From positions 31,979-95,978 of the forward strand of contig JAUNIB010000008.1 of the NCBI GenBank assembly GCA_030523645.1: a DNA stretch of 64,000 nucleotides, read 5' to 3'. This document shows positions 50,851 through 59,033 of the stretch, piece by piece. Position numbers and translations under genes: made by a program. Every line of letters begins with the position of its first letter. Positions within the stretch are counted from its first letter, which is position 1. The notes below the pieces were generated by a model. The model was not told where the DNA came from, did not search any database, and worked only from the letters and a program-made list of their open reading frames with translations. The DNA comes from Selenomonadaceae bacterium. GTDB taxonomy: Bacteria > Bacillota > Negativicutes > Selenomonadales > Selenomonadaceae.

Positions 50851-52371
50851 ATGCCGGAAGCAATCAACGGCGTAAGCCAAGTCAACGGAATGAACGAACA
50901 GCTTAAGGGCAGCTATGCCATCAGCCGACAGGGCGCAGCCTCTGCCTATCAGCCTGCCTCTGCTGCAGCCCCCGCTGCCGAGACCACTGGTGTCGGCCGT
51001 CCCTCCGGAATGGAGGCTCCCGCCTTCTCAGCAGAGCTGTCTGCCGTCCCTGATCGGAACGGTGATCCTCAGGAGCAGGTACAGTCCATCCGTCAGAAGC
51101 TCTATCAGGGTGTAGAACTGTCCACCGAAGAAATGGATTTCATCGAGGAGCATGACGAAGACCTCTACAATAAGGCACAGGAAGCCGAGGATGTCCGCCG
51201 TGAGCTGAGAAGCAGTCTGGAGAAGGCCGGTAACGGCGGCGAGGCTCAGGCTATCGCACAGCAGGCTGCCAAGGCTGTCGCACAGGGAATGTCCTCCGCC
51301 GGAGCCATCACCACCGCTCAGGAAACATCTGCCGCCAGCCGAAAGTCCGCCGGCGGAGAAAATGATGATGCGCAGCAGCTTGCCGCTACCGGCTCCATGT
51401 CCGCTGCCAACCCTGCCCCGGAAACTCAGACCGCCAGCAACCAGGCTGCGGCCGCCGAAGGCTCCGTCAACGGTACTGCTCAGCAAGGCTCCGCTCAGGA
51501 GATCATCGCTATGAACGCCGCCAAAGGTCAGTCCGGTGCCAATGTAGCACCAAATGCCGGTATGGCAGAGAGTCAGTCCGCCGGCCCCGTCCTCAATGTC
51601 ACCGCGCCCCAGCAGGCAAGCCCCAACGCCATCGACCACGAGAGCGGCGTCCTCTCAGCCAATAATGCAGCAAGAAATGCCGTAGCTGCCAACAGCACCG
51701 GCTCCAGCGCCCTCAGTCAGCTGGATGCCGCCTACTCTGTCAGCAATCCAACCATCGTAAACCAGTCCACCGCCTCCGGTGCCAGCGGCTCTTCTCCCAC
51801 CGCCGGCTCTGCCGCAGTAACCAATGTGGCTGCCGCCGCCGGTGATGCCGCAGCAAAACCCGGAATCGCCGAAAATTCTGTTGCTGAGGTCTCCGCCGTC
51901 CCCACTATCGCCGAGCGGATTTCCACCGGTGAGATTGGTACCGGTGCTCAGCAGGCCGATGCCGCCGCCACCCCTGCCCAGCAGGAGGAGGTACAGCGCC
52001 GGGCTGCTGCCGTACGTCCCATCGCCGGCACCGGCAAGACGGTGCAGAAGACTGAGAACAAAGCAGCCGAAGCTCAGCAGGCAATGCGTGAGCAGCGGGA
52101 AGCCGCCGAGCAGAAGAAGGCTGCCAAGGCCGAAGCTCAGAAACGCTCCGAAGCTCGTATCCAGCGCTTCATGAAGCAGCAGGAAAGCCAGCAGAACTCC
52201 GAGCCCTCCAAGGCCGTTGTAAATTCCCGCGCCGTCCGCCGCACCTGGGAGCAGTACACCAACAACCAGCAGGCTGCCGCCAAAGGTGATGCTGCTGCTG
52301 CAGTAACCGCTGCCAACAACAGCACTTATGCAAAAATCCGCAGCTATAACAAGATGAACGACGCCAATTAA
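50851..52371 (+). CDS. Ala/Gln/Ser-rich low-complexity protein, function unknown
   Basis: 506 residues, no signal peptide or membrane helix. Residues ~75-125 form the only complex region (PQEQVQSIRQKLYQGVELS, then TEEMDFIEEHDEDLYNKAQ). It resembles a short helical motif (G-x-L-x-x-E-E-M-D-F, then DLY) that I recall from uncharacterised Firmicute proteins, though I cannot name the family. Residues ~130-370 are Ala/Ser/Asn/Gln-rich and probably disordered. Residues ~385-450 are a charged Ala/Gln/Lys coiled coil. ATG 50851 is 8 bases after AGGAGAGG. The GTG at 50842 lies within that site. Secretion by the flagellar or another leaderless route is conceivable but unsupported. Confidence 0.7.
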   Translation: MPEAINGVSQVNGMNEQLKGSYAISRQGAASAYQPASAAAPAAETTGVGRPSGMEAPAFSAELSAVPDRNGDPQEQVQSIRQKLYQGVELSTEEMDFIEEHDEDLYNKAQEAEDVRRELRSSLEKAGNGGEAQAIAQQAAKAVAQGMSSAGAITTAQETSAASRKSAGGENDDAQQLAATGSMSAANPAPETQTASNQAAAAEGSVNGTAQQGSAQEIIAMNAAKGQSGANVAPNAGMAESQSAGPVLNVTAPQQASPNAIDHESGVLSANNAARNAVAANSTGSSALSQLDAAYSVSNPTIVNQSTASGASGSSPTAGSAAVTNVAAAAGDAAAKPGIAENSVAEVSAVPTIAERISTGEIGTGAQQADAAATPAQQEEVQRRAAAVRPIAGTGKTVQKTENKAAEAQQAMREQREAAEQKKAAKAEAQKRSEARIQRFMKQQESQQNSEPSKAVVNSRAVRRTWEQYTNNQQAAAKGDAAAAVTAANNSTYAKIRSYNKMNDAN

Positions 52372-52422
52372 AAGTCTTTTGTAACAGTATTGGCAGTGAC
52401 TGAATGCACAAGCAAAATATCT

Positions 52423-52507
52423 CTGTAAGGAAACCTTTATGAACGCCGGTACTTAGCGACTGCCGAATGAAATGAAGGCAGAGCTTAGTACCGCTGCGTG
52501 AATAAAA
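52423..52507 (+). repeat. CTTAG-hairpin element, copy 2
   Basis: CTGTAAGGAAACCTTTATG, CGCCGGTACTTAGCGAC, internal stem CTGCC...GGCAG, then CTTAGTACCGCTGCGTGAAT. Outer parts match the element at 24581-24670 (minus strand) but the internal hairpin differs. Confidence 0.7.
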
Positions 52508-52559
52508 GAGCAAGAGCGAGTTTCCGTCAGATATATTTTGCGAAGGCGGCTACTTCACT

Positions 52560-52609
52560 CACCCCTCCGGCCTCGCATTGCTCGGCCACCTCCCCTAAAA
52601 GGGAGGCTT
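52560..52609 (-). repeat. Palindromic module E (reverse orientation)
   Basis: ACCCCTCCGGCCTCGCATTG with a complementary CGG/CCG stem and CCTCCCCTAAAAGGGAGG. Confidence 0.75.
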
Positions 52610-52628
52610 TTATCAGCAATTTTCATAG

Positions 52629-52655
52629 TGGGCGAATAAAATCGCCCATTTTTTA
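52629..52655 (+). terminator. Terminator hairpin downstream of the repeats
   Basis: TGGGCGA-ATAAAA-TCGCCCA followed by TTTTTT, about 260 bases after the Ala/Gln-rich gene. Confidence 0.75.
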
Positions 52656-52763
52656 TGCTCATGTTTTGACAAATGCACTTCATTAAATTTCATCCACTGC
52701 CGCAATCAATGATTATTTCATTCAAAAACAATATAGTAAATCCTGCATATCTCCCATCAATCA

Positions 52764-52792
52764 TTGACATAATCATACCCAATAGATATAAT
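52764..52792 (+). promoter_or_regulatory. Promoter of the cobalamin/heme operon
   Basis: TTGACA, exactly 17 bp, TATAAT. A 9-bp inverted repeat TCAATGATT (52706) / AATCATTGA (52759) has its right arm overlapping the -35. Confidence 0.85.
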
Positions 52793-52835
52793 TGTTGGTA
52801 ATGACACGAACAATTTTTATAATGAAACAGAACCA

Positions 52836-52890
52836 CTGCGAGCAAACGGATAGACAGAGATTACCTGCCCTCGCGGCAGGTTTTTGTTTT
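52836..52890 (+). promoter_or_regulatory. Leader terminator with alternative pairing upstream of cbiL
   Basis: A terminator ACCTGCC-CTCGC-GGCAGGT-TTTTTG (52863-52890) lies between promoter and cbiL. The upstream CTGCGAG (52836-52842) can pair with CTCGCGG (52870-52876) and would break it. CCACTG and ACCTGCC faintly recall B12-riboswitch boxes, but the rest of that fold is not seen. Confidence 0.5.
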
Positions 52891-52923
52891 GTCTCGAAAG
52901 AAAGATTTTAGGAGGATTTTTTC

Positions 52924-53625
52924 ATGCGCGGAACATTTTACGGAATCGGTGTAGGCCCCGGCGATCCCGAACTGCTCACCATCAAGGCAGCCAACATTCT
53001 CAAGACTGTTGATGTCATCATCGCCCCCAAGACCGAGAAGAAAGAGGGCAGTGTTGCTTTCAACATTGCCAAGCCTTATCTCCGTGACGATATCGAAATC
53101 GTATATCAGGTATTCCCCATGGTAAAGGGCTTTGCCGACAACAACAGCGATGCCTGGGAGCAGAACAAGAACGAAATCGTCGCTCTGCTGGATGCCGGCA
53201 AGAACGTCGCCTTCCTGACGCTGGGTGACGCCATGTTCTACAGCACCTACATCTATGTCTTCAGACTGCTGGAGAAGGCCGGTATCCCCATCGAGACAAT
53301 CCCCGGCATTCCGGCTTTCGTTGCCATCGGCAGCCATCTGAACTGGCCCATCGTCGAGGGCGACGATGTCCTCTCCGTCATCCCGGCTACTGCCAGCCCG
53401 GAGCGCGTAAAGGAAGCTATCAAGGCCGCCGACAATGTCGTCATCATGAAGGTCTACAAGAACTTCGCTGAAATCGCCGCTACCCTCAAGGAATGCGACA
53501 TGATTGACAAGGCTGTCATGGTCAGCCGCTGCGGTCTCCCGGATGAGGAGCGCATCGACGACATCGAGGCCCGCGCTCAGCAGCCGGTGAACTATCTGTC
53601 CACTGTCCTTGCCCGCAAGCGGTAA
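52924..53625 (+). CDS. cbiL: Precorrin-2 / cobalt-factor-II C20-methyltransferase
   Basis: SAM-dependent methylation at C20 in cobalamin ring synthesis (CbiL/CobI). 233 residues. YGIGVGPGDPELLTIKAANIL is the tetrapyrrole-methylase N-terminal signature, TLGDAMFYSTYIYVF the second substrate/SAM loop, and IPGIPAFVAIGSHLNWPI the third. AGGAGG upstream of ATG 52924. The stop overlaps the next start (TAATG). It heads an operon feeding uroporphyrinogen III into corrinoids, behind a possible attenuator. Confidence 0.93.
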   Translation: MRGTFYGIGVGPGDPELLTIKAANILKTVDVIIAPKTEKKEGSVAFNIAKPYLRDDIEIVYQVFPMVKGFADNNSDAWEQNKNEIVALLDAGKNVAFLTLGDAMFYSTYIYVFRLLEKAGIPIETIPGIPAFVAIGSHLNWPIVEGDDVLSVIPATASPERVKEAIKAADNVVIMKVYKNFAEIAATLKECDMIDKAVMVSRCGLPDEERIDDIEARAQQPVNYLSTVLARKR

Positions 53626-54290
53626 TGCACTATCCGATAAATCTAAAGCTCAGCGGCCGCCGGGTATTCATCATCGGCGGCGGCCGGGTGGCCCAGCGGC
53701 GAGTCGATACCCTGCTGAAGACAGAGGCAAGGATAACGGTCATTGCCCCGGCTCTCACGGACCGGCTGGCCCAGTACGCCGCAGACGGGAAATTTTGCTT
53801 CATATCCGACATTTACAGACCGGGAGCTATTACCGCTCTGGCTGAAGAGTACGGAGAATGGCCTCGGCTGGTCATCATCGCCACACCGGATGAGACAGCA
53901 AACGGTCAGGCGGCTGACGAGGCCCACAGCAAAAATATACTGGTAAACATGGCTGCTCCCCCCATGGAGGAAAGCGATTTTATCGTACCCTCACATATCG
54001 AGCGGGGGCAGCTGCTCATAACTATTGCAACCGGCGGGCTTAGTCCTGCATTTTCCCGCTTTGTCAGACTGCAGCTTGAGAAGTCCGGTCTGGAGGAATT
54101 CGCCGATTTCCTCCGGCGCCTGTCTCCCCTCCGGCGTCGTGTCCGGGCTGAGATAGAGCCCGAGAAGCGGGAGCAGTTCTGGCGCAGTGTCCTCACGGAG
54201 GAGCTGGCGTCAATGATACAATCACGAAATTTTGACTCTGCGGAGGCAAGCATCGAAAATGCACTTGGTCGCTTTGGGACTAAACCATAA
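53625..54290 (+). CDS. Precorrin-2 dehydrogenase (SirC/CysG N-terminal type)
   Basis: Oxidises precorrin-2 to sirohydrochlorin with NAD+. 221 residues. VFIIGGGRVAQRRVDTLL is the Rossmann loop, RLVIIATPDETANGQ the conserved strand with the catalytic Asp, and ITIATGGLSPAFSRFVR the SirC/Met8-type signature. It overlaps cbiL by one base and hemA by 32 bases. Without a ferrochelatase domain of its own. Serves siroheme and anaerobic cobalamin routes. Confidence 0.92.
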   Translation: MHYPINLKLSGRRVFIIGGGRVAQRRVDTLLKTEARITVIAPALTDRLAQYAADGKFCFISDIYRPGAITALAEEYGEWPRLVIIATPDETANGQAADEAHSKNILVNMAAPPMEESDFIVPSHIERGQLLITIATGGLSPAFSRFVRLQLEKSGLEEFADFLRRLSPLRRRVRAEIEPEKREQFWRSVLTEELASMIQSRNFDSAEASIENALGRFGTKP

Positions 54291-55590
54291 GACCGCACCG
54301 GTGGAGGTGCGTGAGCGGTTTTCCATTTCCCGAGATAACATCATAAAAGGTCTCAAGAATCTTCCTCACTATCAGACTCTCGACGAAGCCGTCGTCCTCT
54401 CCACCTGCAACCGCAGTGAGATATATGCGGTAGTAGACGAGGAACAGCCCTCCGCCGAGACAGTGAAGCGGTTCTGGTTTGACCTCTCCGGCAGCGATGA
54501 GAATGTCGACGAATACCTCTACACCTTCTACGATGAGGAGTGTATCCGCCACTTGTTCAATGTGGCCAGCTCTCTCGACTCTCTCATCATCGGCGAGGGA
54601 CAGATACTCAGTCAGGTAAAGGATGCCTACTCCATCGCCCGGAGTGAGAACTCCACCAGCACCGTGCTGAACACCATGTTTCACCGGGCCATTGCTACCG
54701 GAAAGCGAGTCCGCACCGAGACCCGCATCGCCTTCAACGCTGTCAGCGTCAGCTATGCCGCCGTTGAGCTGGCCAAGAAGGTATTCGGCACCCTCACAGA
54801 GTCTAATGTCCTCATCTACGGTGCCGGCAAAATGGCTGAGCTGGCCGCCCAGAACCTTTTGGGCGCAGGTGCCCAGCGCATCTTTGTAGCCAATCGCCAT
54901 CGGGATAAGGCTGAGGAGCTGGCTGCCCGCTTCAATGGTACAGCCGTCAGCTTCGACGACGCCTTCTCCGAGGCTCCCAATACCGATATCGTCATCACCA
55001 GTACCGGTGCCCCCCACTACGTCGTCCGTCCCTGGGCGGTACAGCGGGTCATGGCGCGCCGGGCCGGCCGTCCCCTCATCCTCATCGATATCGCCGTTCC
55101 CCGCGATGTAGACCCGCTGGTAGCGGACATCAAGGGTGTCAGCCTCTATAACATCGACGATCTGGAAGCAGTAGTCGATGAGCATAAGGAAGAGCGCAGC
55201 AAGGAAGCAAAGCTGGCCGAGGCTATTATCGAAGAAGAGATTGACTCCATCATGGACAAGTTCCAGTATCTCTCCTTCCAGCCCCTTATGGCACTCCTCT
55301 CCCGCCGGGCTGAGATAATCCGCGCCCGTGAGGTGAAGCGTATCCAGTCCAAGCTCCCGGCCGATCTTGACGAAGAGAGCCGCCGCACCATCGAGCAGAT
55401 GACGAAGATGATAGTCCGTAAGCTCCTCCGTGAACCCATGAAGGAAATAAACGCCAGTGCCGGTACAGAGCGGGAGAACTTCTACATCAAGGCCATGACT
55501 AAGCTGTTCAAGCTGGACATGGTCGGCACTGCGGCGAACTTTGAAGAGCGGCACAGCAAATGCCCTCATTGCGGGAGGGACACAGAGTGA
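54259..55590 (+). CDS. hemA: Glutamyl-tRNA reductase
   Basis: First committed step of C5-pathway tetrapyrrole synthesis. 443 residues. LGLNHKTAPVEVRERF and VLSTCNRSEIY (catalytic Cys) at the N-terminus, SLIIGEGQILSQVK, the NADPH loop YGAGKMAE, and a C-terminal dimerisation helix. It ends with CPHCGRDTE, a CxxC tail not usual for HemA. ATG 54259 is chosen, with GGAGG 12 bases before, inside the previous gene. The GTGA overlap joins it to hemC. Confidence 0.95.
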   Translation: MHLVALGLNHKTAPVEVRERFSISRDNIIKGLKNLPHYQTLDEAVVLSTCNRSEIYAVVDEEQPSAETVKRFWFDLSGSDENVDEYLYTFYDEECIRHLFNVASSLDSLIIGEGQILSQVKDAYSIARSENSTSTVLNTMFHRAIATGKRVRTETRIAFNAVSVSYAAVELAKKVFGTLTESNVLIYGAGKMAELAAQNLLGAGAQRIFVANRHRDKAEELAARFNGTAVSFDDAFSEAPNTDIVITSTGAPHYVVRPWAVQRVMARRAGRPLILIDIAVPRDVDPLVADIKGVSLYNIDDLEAVVDEHKEERSKEAKLAEAIIEEEIDSIMDKFQYLSFQPLMALLSRRAEIIRAREVKRIQSKLPADLDEESRRTIEQMTKMIVRKLLREPMKEINASAGTERENFYIKAMTKLFKLDMVGTAANFEERHSKCPHCGRDTE

Positions 55591-56525
55591 AATCTACAAT
55601 AAAGATTGGCACCCGTCAGAGTGCACTGGCTCTCTGGCAGGCCGAATATGTAGCCAAATGCCTCAGCGATAAGTATCCCGATCTCACGGTGGAGCTGGTA
55701 AAGATGACCACCAAGGGTGACCGGGTTCTGGATGCTCCTTTAGCCAAAATAGGCGGCAAAGGACTCTTCACCAAAGAGCTGGAAACCGCCATGCTGGAAA
55801 AGCGCACCGATATAGCAGTCCACAGTCTGAAGGATATGCCTACCGTGGTCCCCGAGGGACTGACTATCGCCTGTATCACCGAGCGGTACGATGTAGGAGA
55901 TGCCTTCGTCTCCAATAAATATGAAAGCCTTGCCCAGCTGCCGAAAGGCGCTGTGGTAGGCACCAGCTCCCTTCGCCGCAAGGCACAGCTTCTGGCCATG
56001 CGTCCCGACCTCGACATCAGAGACCTCCGGGGCAATGTCAACAGCCGTCTGGCCAAGCTTGATGCCGGTGAATACGATGCCGCCATCCTCGCCTGTGCCG
56101 GTCTGAAGCGTCTCGGCTTTGGCGACAGGATAAAGGAAGTCATCAGTCGTGACGACCTCCTGCCGGCTGTCGGTCAGGGTGCCCTCGCCATCGAGGCCAG
56201 AGTGGATGACCAGGAAGTGCTTAAGCTGATAGAGTTCCTGAACGATGACAATACCCGGTCTGCCGCCAGTCTGGAGCGCGCCTTCCTCGGCCGCGTAGAG
56301 GGCGGCTGTCAGGTGCCGGTAGGTGTCTATGCCCGGGCTAACGGCGATACCATCGAAGCCGATGCTGTCATCGCCAGCCTTGACGGAGCAAGAGTCTTCC
56401 GGGGCAGGATAGAAGGTACCGTCAGCGAGGCCGCTAATCTTGGCCGTCAGCTGGCTGAGGATTTGCTGGCCGACGGTGCATTGGAAATAATGCACGAGCT
56501 GGGACTTCTGGAAAACGACCGATAA
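55587..56525 (+). CDS. hemC: Hydroxymethylbilane synthase (porphobilinogen deaminase)
   Basis: Assembles four porphobilinogens. 312 residues. IGTRQSALALWQ, KGLFTKELE, HSLKDMPT, GTSSLRRKAQL and RGNVNSRL are substrate/cofactor motifs. GRVEGGCQVPVG holds the Cys that carries the dipyrromethane cofactor. GTG 55587 is used because GGGAGG lies 8 bases before it and overlaps the hemA stop. The ATG at 55560 lacks such a site. A 620-base repeat array separates it from cobA-hemD. Confidence 0.95.
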   Translation: MKSTIKIGTRQSALALWQAEYVAKCLSDKYPDLTVELVKMTTKGDRVLDAPLAKIGGKGLFTKELETAMLEKRTDIAVHSLKDMPTVVPEGLTIACITERYDVGDAFVSNKYESLAQLPKGAVVGTSSLRRKAQLLAMRPDLDIRDLRGNVNSRLAKLDAGEYDAAILACAGLKRLGFGDRIKEVISRDDLLPAVGQGALAIEARVDDQEVLKLIEFLNDDNTRSAASLERAFLGRVEGGCQVPVGVYARANGDTIEADAVIASLDGARVFRGRIEGTVSEAANLGRQLAEDLLADGALEIMHELGLLENDR

Positions 56526-56526
56526 A

Positions 56527-57114
56527 CCTCATCCGTCTCGCTTCGCGAGCCACCTTCCCCAAGGGGGAAGGTCACCAGAAGGATTAAAGGACCTCATCCG
56601 TCTCGCTTCGCGAGCCACCTTCCCCAAGGTGGAAGGTCTTAAGCCTCCCCTTCAGGGGAGGTGCCCGAAGGGCGGAGGGGTAAATAAAATATTCCTTTAG
56701 CTATTACCCCTCAGTCGGCTACGCCGCCAGCTCCCCTAGCGGGGAGCATACGAAACTGATTATTGGTTACCCCTCAATCGGCTACGCCGACAGCTCCCCT
56801 AGAGGGGAGCCTACGAAACTGATTATTGGTTACCCCTCAGTCGGCTACGCCGCCAGCTCTCGTTTGGCTAACTCACTTAATGAATACAAGCGAAGCGATG
56901 TATGAATTTAGTGAGTGCCATCCAGCGAACTTAGCGCTTTAGCGCTTAGTGAGTCGGAAAAGGGGAGCCTACGAAACTGATTATTGGTCACCCCTCAGTC
57001 ATCTTCGATGACAGCTCCCCGAGAGAGGAGTCTATTATACTGATTATATGCGGCCTCATTCTCCTATACCCTCCCCCATGGGGAGGGGGGACCAGCGAAG
57101 CTGGTGGGTGAGGT
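56527..57114. repeat. Large palindromic module array between hemC and cobA-hemD
   Basis: In order: C (56527-56572), C (56591-56637), E (56642-56682), D (56705-56749), D (56768-56812), D interrupted by an insert (56831-56971), D (56989-57033), reversed B (57068-57114). The D copies repeat with an exact 63-base period (56704, 56767, 56830), joined by CTACGAAACTGATTATTGGT. Confidence 0.9.
56860..56961 (+). mobile_element. ~102-bp insert in the apex of a D module (relative of the 99-bp elements)
   Basis: It splits a D palindrome between CAGCTC and GGGGAGCC. It contains CTCACTTAATGA, an internal hairpin (ATACA...TGTAT), GAATTTAGTGAGTGCCATCCA, and CTTAGCGC-TTTA-GCGCTTAG. Shares CACTTAATGA, GAATTTAGTG, GCCAT-CA and CTTAG boxes with the elements at 62245 and 63820. 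No ORF. Confidence 0.6.
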
Positions 57115-57147
57115 TCGAAGTACCGATTATAAGTAAGGAGGCAAATC

Positions 57148-58662
57148 ATGCCCGGAAAAGTATTCCTCGTTGGCGCCGGCCCCGGCGACTGGCGACTCAC
57201 CACCCTGAAAACCGCTGATGCCCTCAAGATTGCCGATGTCGTCATCTATGACCGTCTGGCGGACGAGCGCATTCTCGGCTTCGCACCCAAGACAGCCGAA
57301 TTCATCTATGTAGGCAAGGCCTCCAGCAACCACACCATGAAGCAGGGCGACATCAATCAGCTTATCTGCGACAAGGCTCTGGAAGGCAAGAATGTCGTCC
57401 GTCTCAAGGGCGGCGACCCCTTCGTATTCGGCCGCGGCGGCGAAGAAGCTCTCCTTCTGAAGGAGAACAATGTCCCCTTTGAAATCGTTCCCGGCGTTAC
57501 CAGCGCCATTTCCGTACCGGCCTACGCCGGCATCCCCGTCACCCATCGCGCCGTTGCTACCAGCTTCGCCGTTGTCACCGGTCACGAGGACCCCACCAAG
57601 GGCGAAAGCAATATGCGCTGGGACAAGCTGGCCACCGCCACCGATACCATCGTCTTCCTCATGGGCGTAGAAAATCTCCCGAAGATTTTCGCCAAGCTCA
57701 TTGAGTTCGGCCGTGACGGCAATACTCCTGCCGCCGTTATCCGCTGGGGCACCAAAGCCTGTCAGGAAACCCTCATCACCACTGTGGCCACCGCTGCTGC
57801 CGATGTAAAGGCTGCCGGTCTGAAGCCTCCTGCTATCTTCATCGTCGGTGATGTCGTAAATCTCCGCAAGGAAATCGCCTGGTTCGACAACCTGGCTTAT
57901 CGTCCGCTCTTCGGCAAGACCGTCCTCGTCACCCGGGCCAGAGCGCAGGCTTCTGCCCTCACCGCTCGTCTGGAGGAGCTGGGTGCCAATGTCATGGAAA
58001 TGCCTGCCATCGAGCTGGTAGAGCCGGATGACAAATTCGCCGCTCTCGATGCCGCCATCGGCGAGCTGGAGCCCTATGACTGGCTCATCTTCACCAGTGC
58101 CAACGGCGTTGACCGGTTCTTCGACCGTCTGAAGGCTGCCGGCAAGGATGCCCGCAAGCTGGCCAAGGCCAAACTCTGCGCCATCGGCAGCGCTACTGCT
58201 GACCGCCTCGCCGACTATGGTCTCCTGACCGACACCATGCCGAAGGAGTTCCGTGCCGAGGGAATCATCGAGTCCCTCAGCGACCTGAAGCCCGGCACAA
58301 AGATTCTCATCCCCCGCGCTCAGGTGGCTCGTGAAATTCTCCCGGAGAAGCTCACGGAAATGGGCTGCAAGGTGACTGTGGCTCCGGCCTACAAGACCGT
58401 CACCGCCACCGGTGATGCTCAGCCGGCTATCACCGCTCTGAAGGAAGGCAAGATTGACTTCGTCACCTTCACCAGCACCAGCACCGTAGAAAATCTGGTA
58501 AGCATCATCGGCGACGCCAAGCTGCTGGAGACCGCAAAGGTCGCCGCCATCGGTCCCGTCACTGCAGAGGCCTGCACGAAGCACGGCATCAAGATTGCCG
58601 CCATGGCCGAGAAGTACACCATCCCCTGTCTGGTGGAGACAATCAAAAAACTGGCTGAATAA
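57148..58662 (+). CDS. cobA-hemD: Uroporphyrinogen-III C-methyltransferase / uroporphyrinogen-III synthase fusion
   Basis: 504 residues. CobA/SUMT (~1-250): VFLVGAGPGDWRLTTLKTADAL, VRLKGGDPFVFGRGGEEA, VTSAISVPAYAGIPVTHR. HemD (~255-504): FGKTVLVTRARAQASAL, IFTSANGVDRFF and DFVTFTSTSTVENLV. Together they close hydroxymethylbilane to uroporphyrinogen III and methylate it to precorrin-2 for siroheme and cobalamin. The fusion is common in Firmicutes. Strong AAGGAGG site. A composite repeat with terminator-like hairpin follows. Confidence 0.95.
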   Translation: MPGKVFLVGAGPGDWRLTTLKTADALKIADVVIYDRLADERILGFAPKTAEFIYVGKASSNHTMKQGDINQLICDKALEGKNVVRLKGGDPFVFGRGGEEALLLKENNVPFEIVPGVTSAISVPAYAGIPVTHRAVATSFAVVTGHEDPTKGESNMRWDKLATATDTIVFLMGVENLPKIFAKLIEFGRDGNTPAAVIRWGTKACQETLITTVATAAADVKAAGLKPPAIFIVGDVVNLRKEIAWFDNLAYRPLFGKTVLVTRARAQASALTARLEELGANVMEMPAIELVEPDDKFAALDAAIGELEPYDWLIFTSANGVDRFFDRLKAAGKDARKLAKAKLCAIGSATADRLADYGLLTDTMPKEFRAEGIIESLSDLKPGTKILIPRAQVAREILPEKLTEMGCKVTVAPAYKTVTATGDAQPAITALKEGKIDFVTFTSTSTVENLVSIIGDAKLLETAKVAAIGPVTAEACTKHGIKIAAMAEKYTIPCLVETIKKLAE

Positions 58663-58676
58663 GGATTATGATTAAA

Positions 58677-58877
58677 AAGGGACTGTGAAAGAATGAGCAT
58701 TCATTTTTTCACAGTCCCTTCCTTGTTATAGACGCTGTGAAAAATGCCTGTAAGTAAACCGTTTATCCACCTCACCCACCGGCTACGCCGGTCCCCCCTC
58801 CCCAGCGGGGAGGGTAAAGACCTTCTCCTTTGGAGAAGGTGGCTCGCGAAGCGAGACGGATGAGGTCGGCGTCAGAC
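58677..58877 (+). repeat. Composite palindromic element, copy 2 (also terminator)
   Basis: Hairpin AAGGGACTGTGAAAGAATGA / TCATTTTTTCACAGTCCCTT (58677-58720), a terminator for cobA-hemD. Then GCCTGTAAGTAAACCG, module B (58769-58815), reversed C (58819-58866), and GTCAGAC. The distal CTGTGAAAAA end is missing. Confidence 0.85.
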
Positions 58878-58941
58878 AATTACGCCGGAAACAATCTCCC
58901 GCAGACAAGTAAATATATCCACAATTCAAATTCCATTTCTG

Positions 58942-58970
58942 TTGACATCCAGTCGTTATTCTTATAAAAT
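58942..58970 (+). promoter_or_regulatory. Promoter of dapA
   Basis: TTGACA, exactly 17 bp, TAAAAT, about 64 bases before the start. Confidence 0.8.
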
Positions 58971-59033
58971 GACGAAGATGGGGAAGGTGTACTCATTTCC
59001 AGCAGCTCCCCAAAAAATAAAGGAGGCTTTCGT

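Noticed and set aside
52800..52925. Full cobalamin riboswitch upstream of cbiL
   Set aside because: Only weak CCACTG and ACCTGCC resemblance. The conserved GGGAA/GGTG and CCCCGCAACTGT core is not there, so it is listed only as a possible attenuator.
54280..55569. 429-codon antisense frame over hemA
   Set aside because: Same reasoning: HemA has every catalytic motif, the antisense product has none.
56704..57033. Regular 63-base periodicity considered as a CRISPR array
   Set aside because: The intervals are nearly identical to each other rather than unique, the repeats are GC-rich double palindromes found singly elsewhere, and no cas gene is present.
57127..58584. 485-codon antisense frame over cobA-hemD
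   Set aside because: Shadow of a recognisable fusion enzyme. The predicted protein is low-complexity Gly/Asp/Glu-rich.
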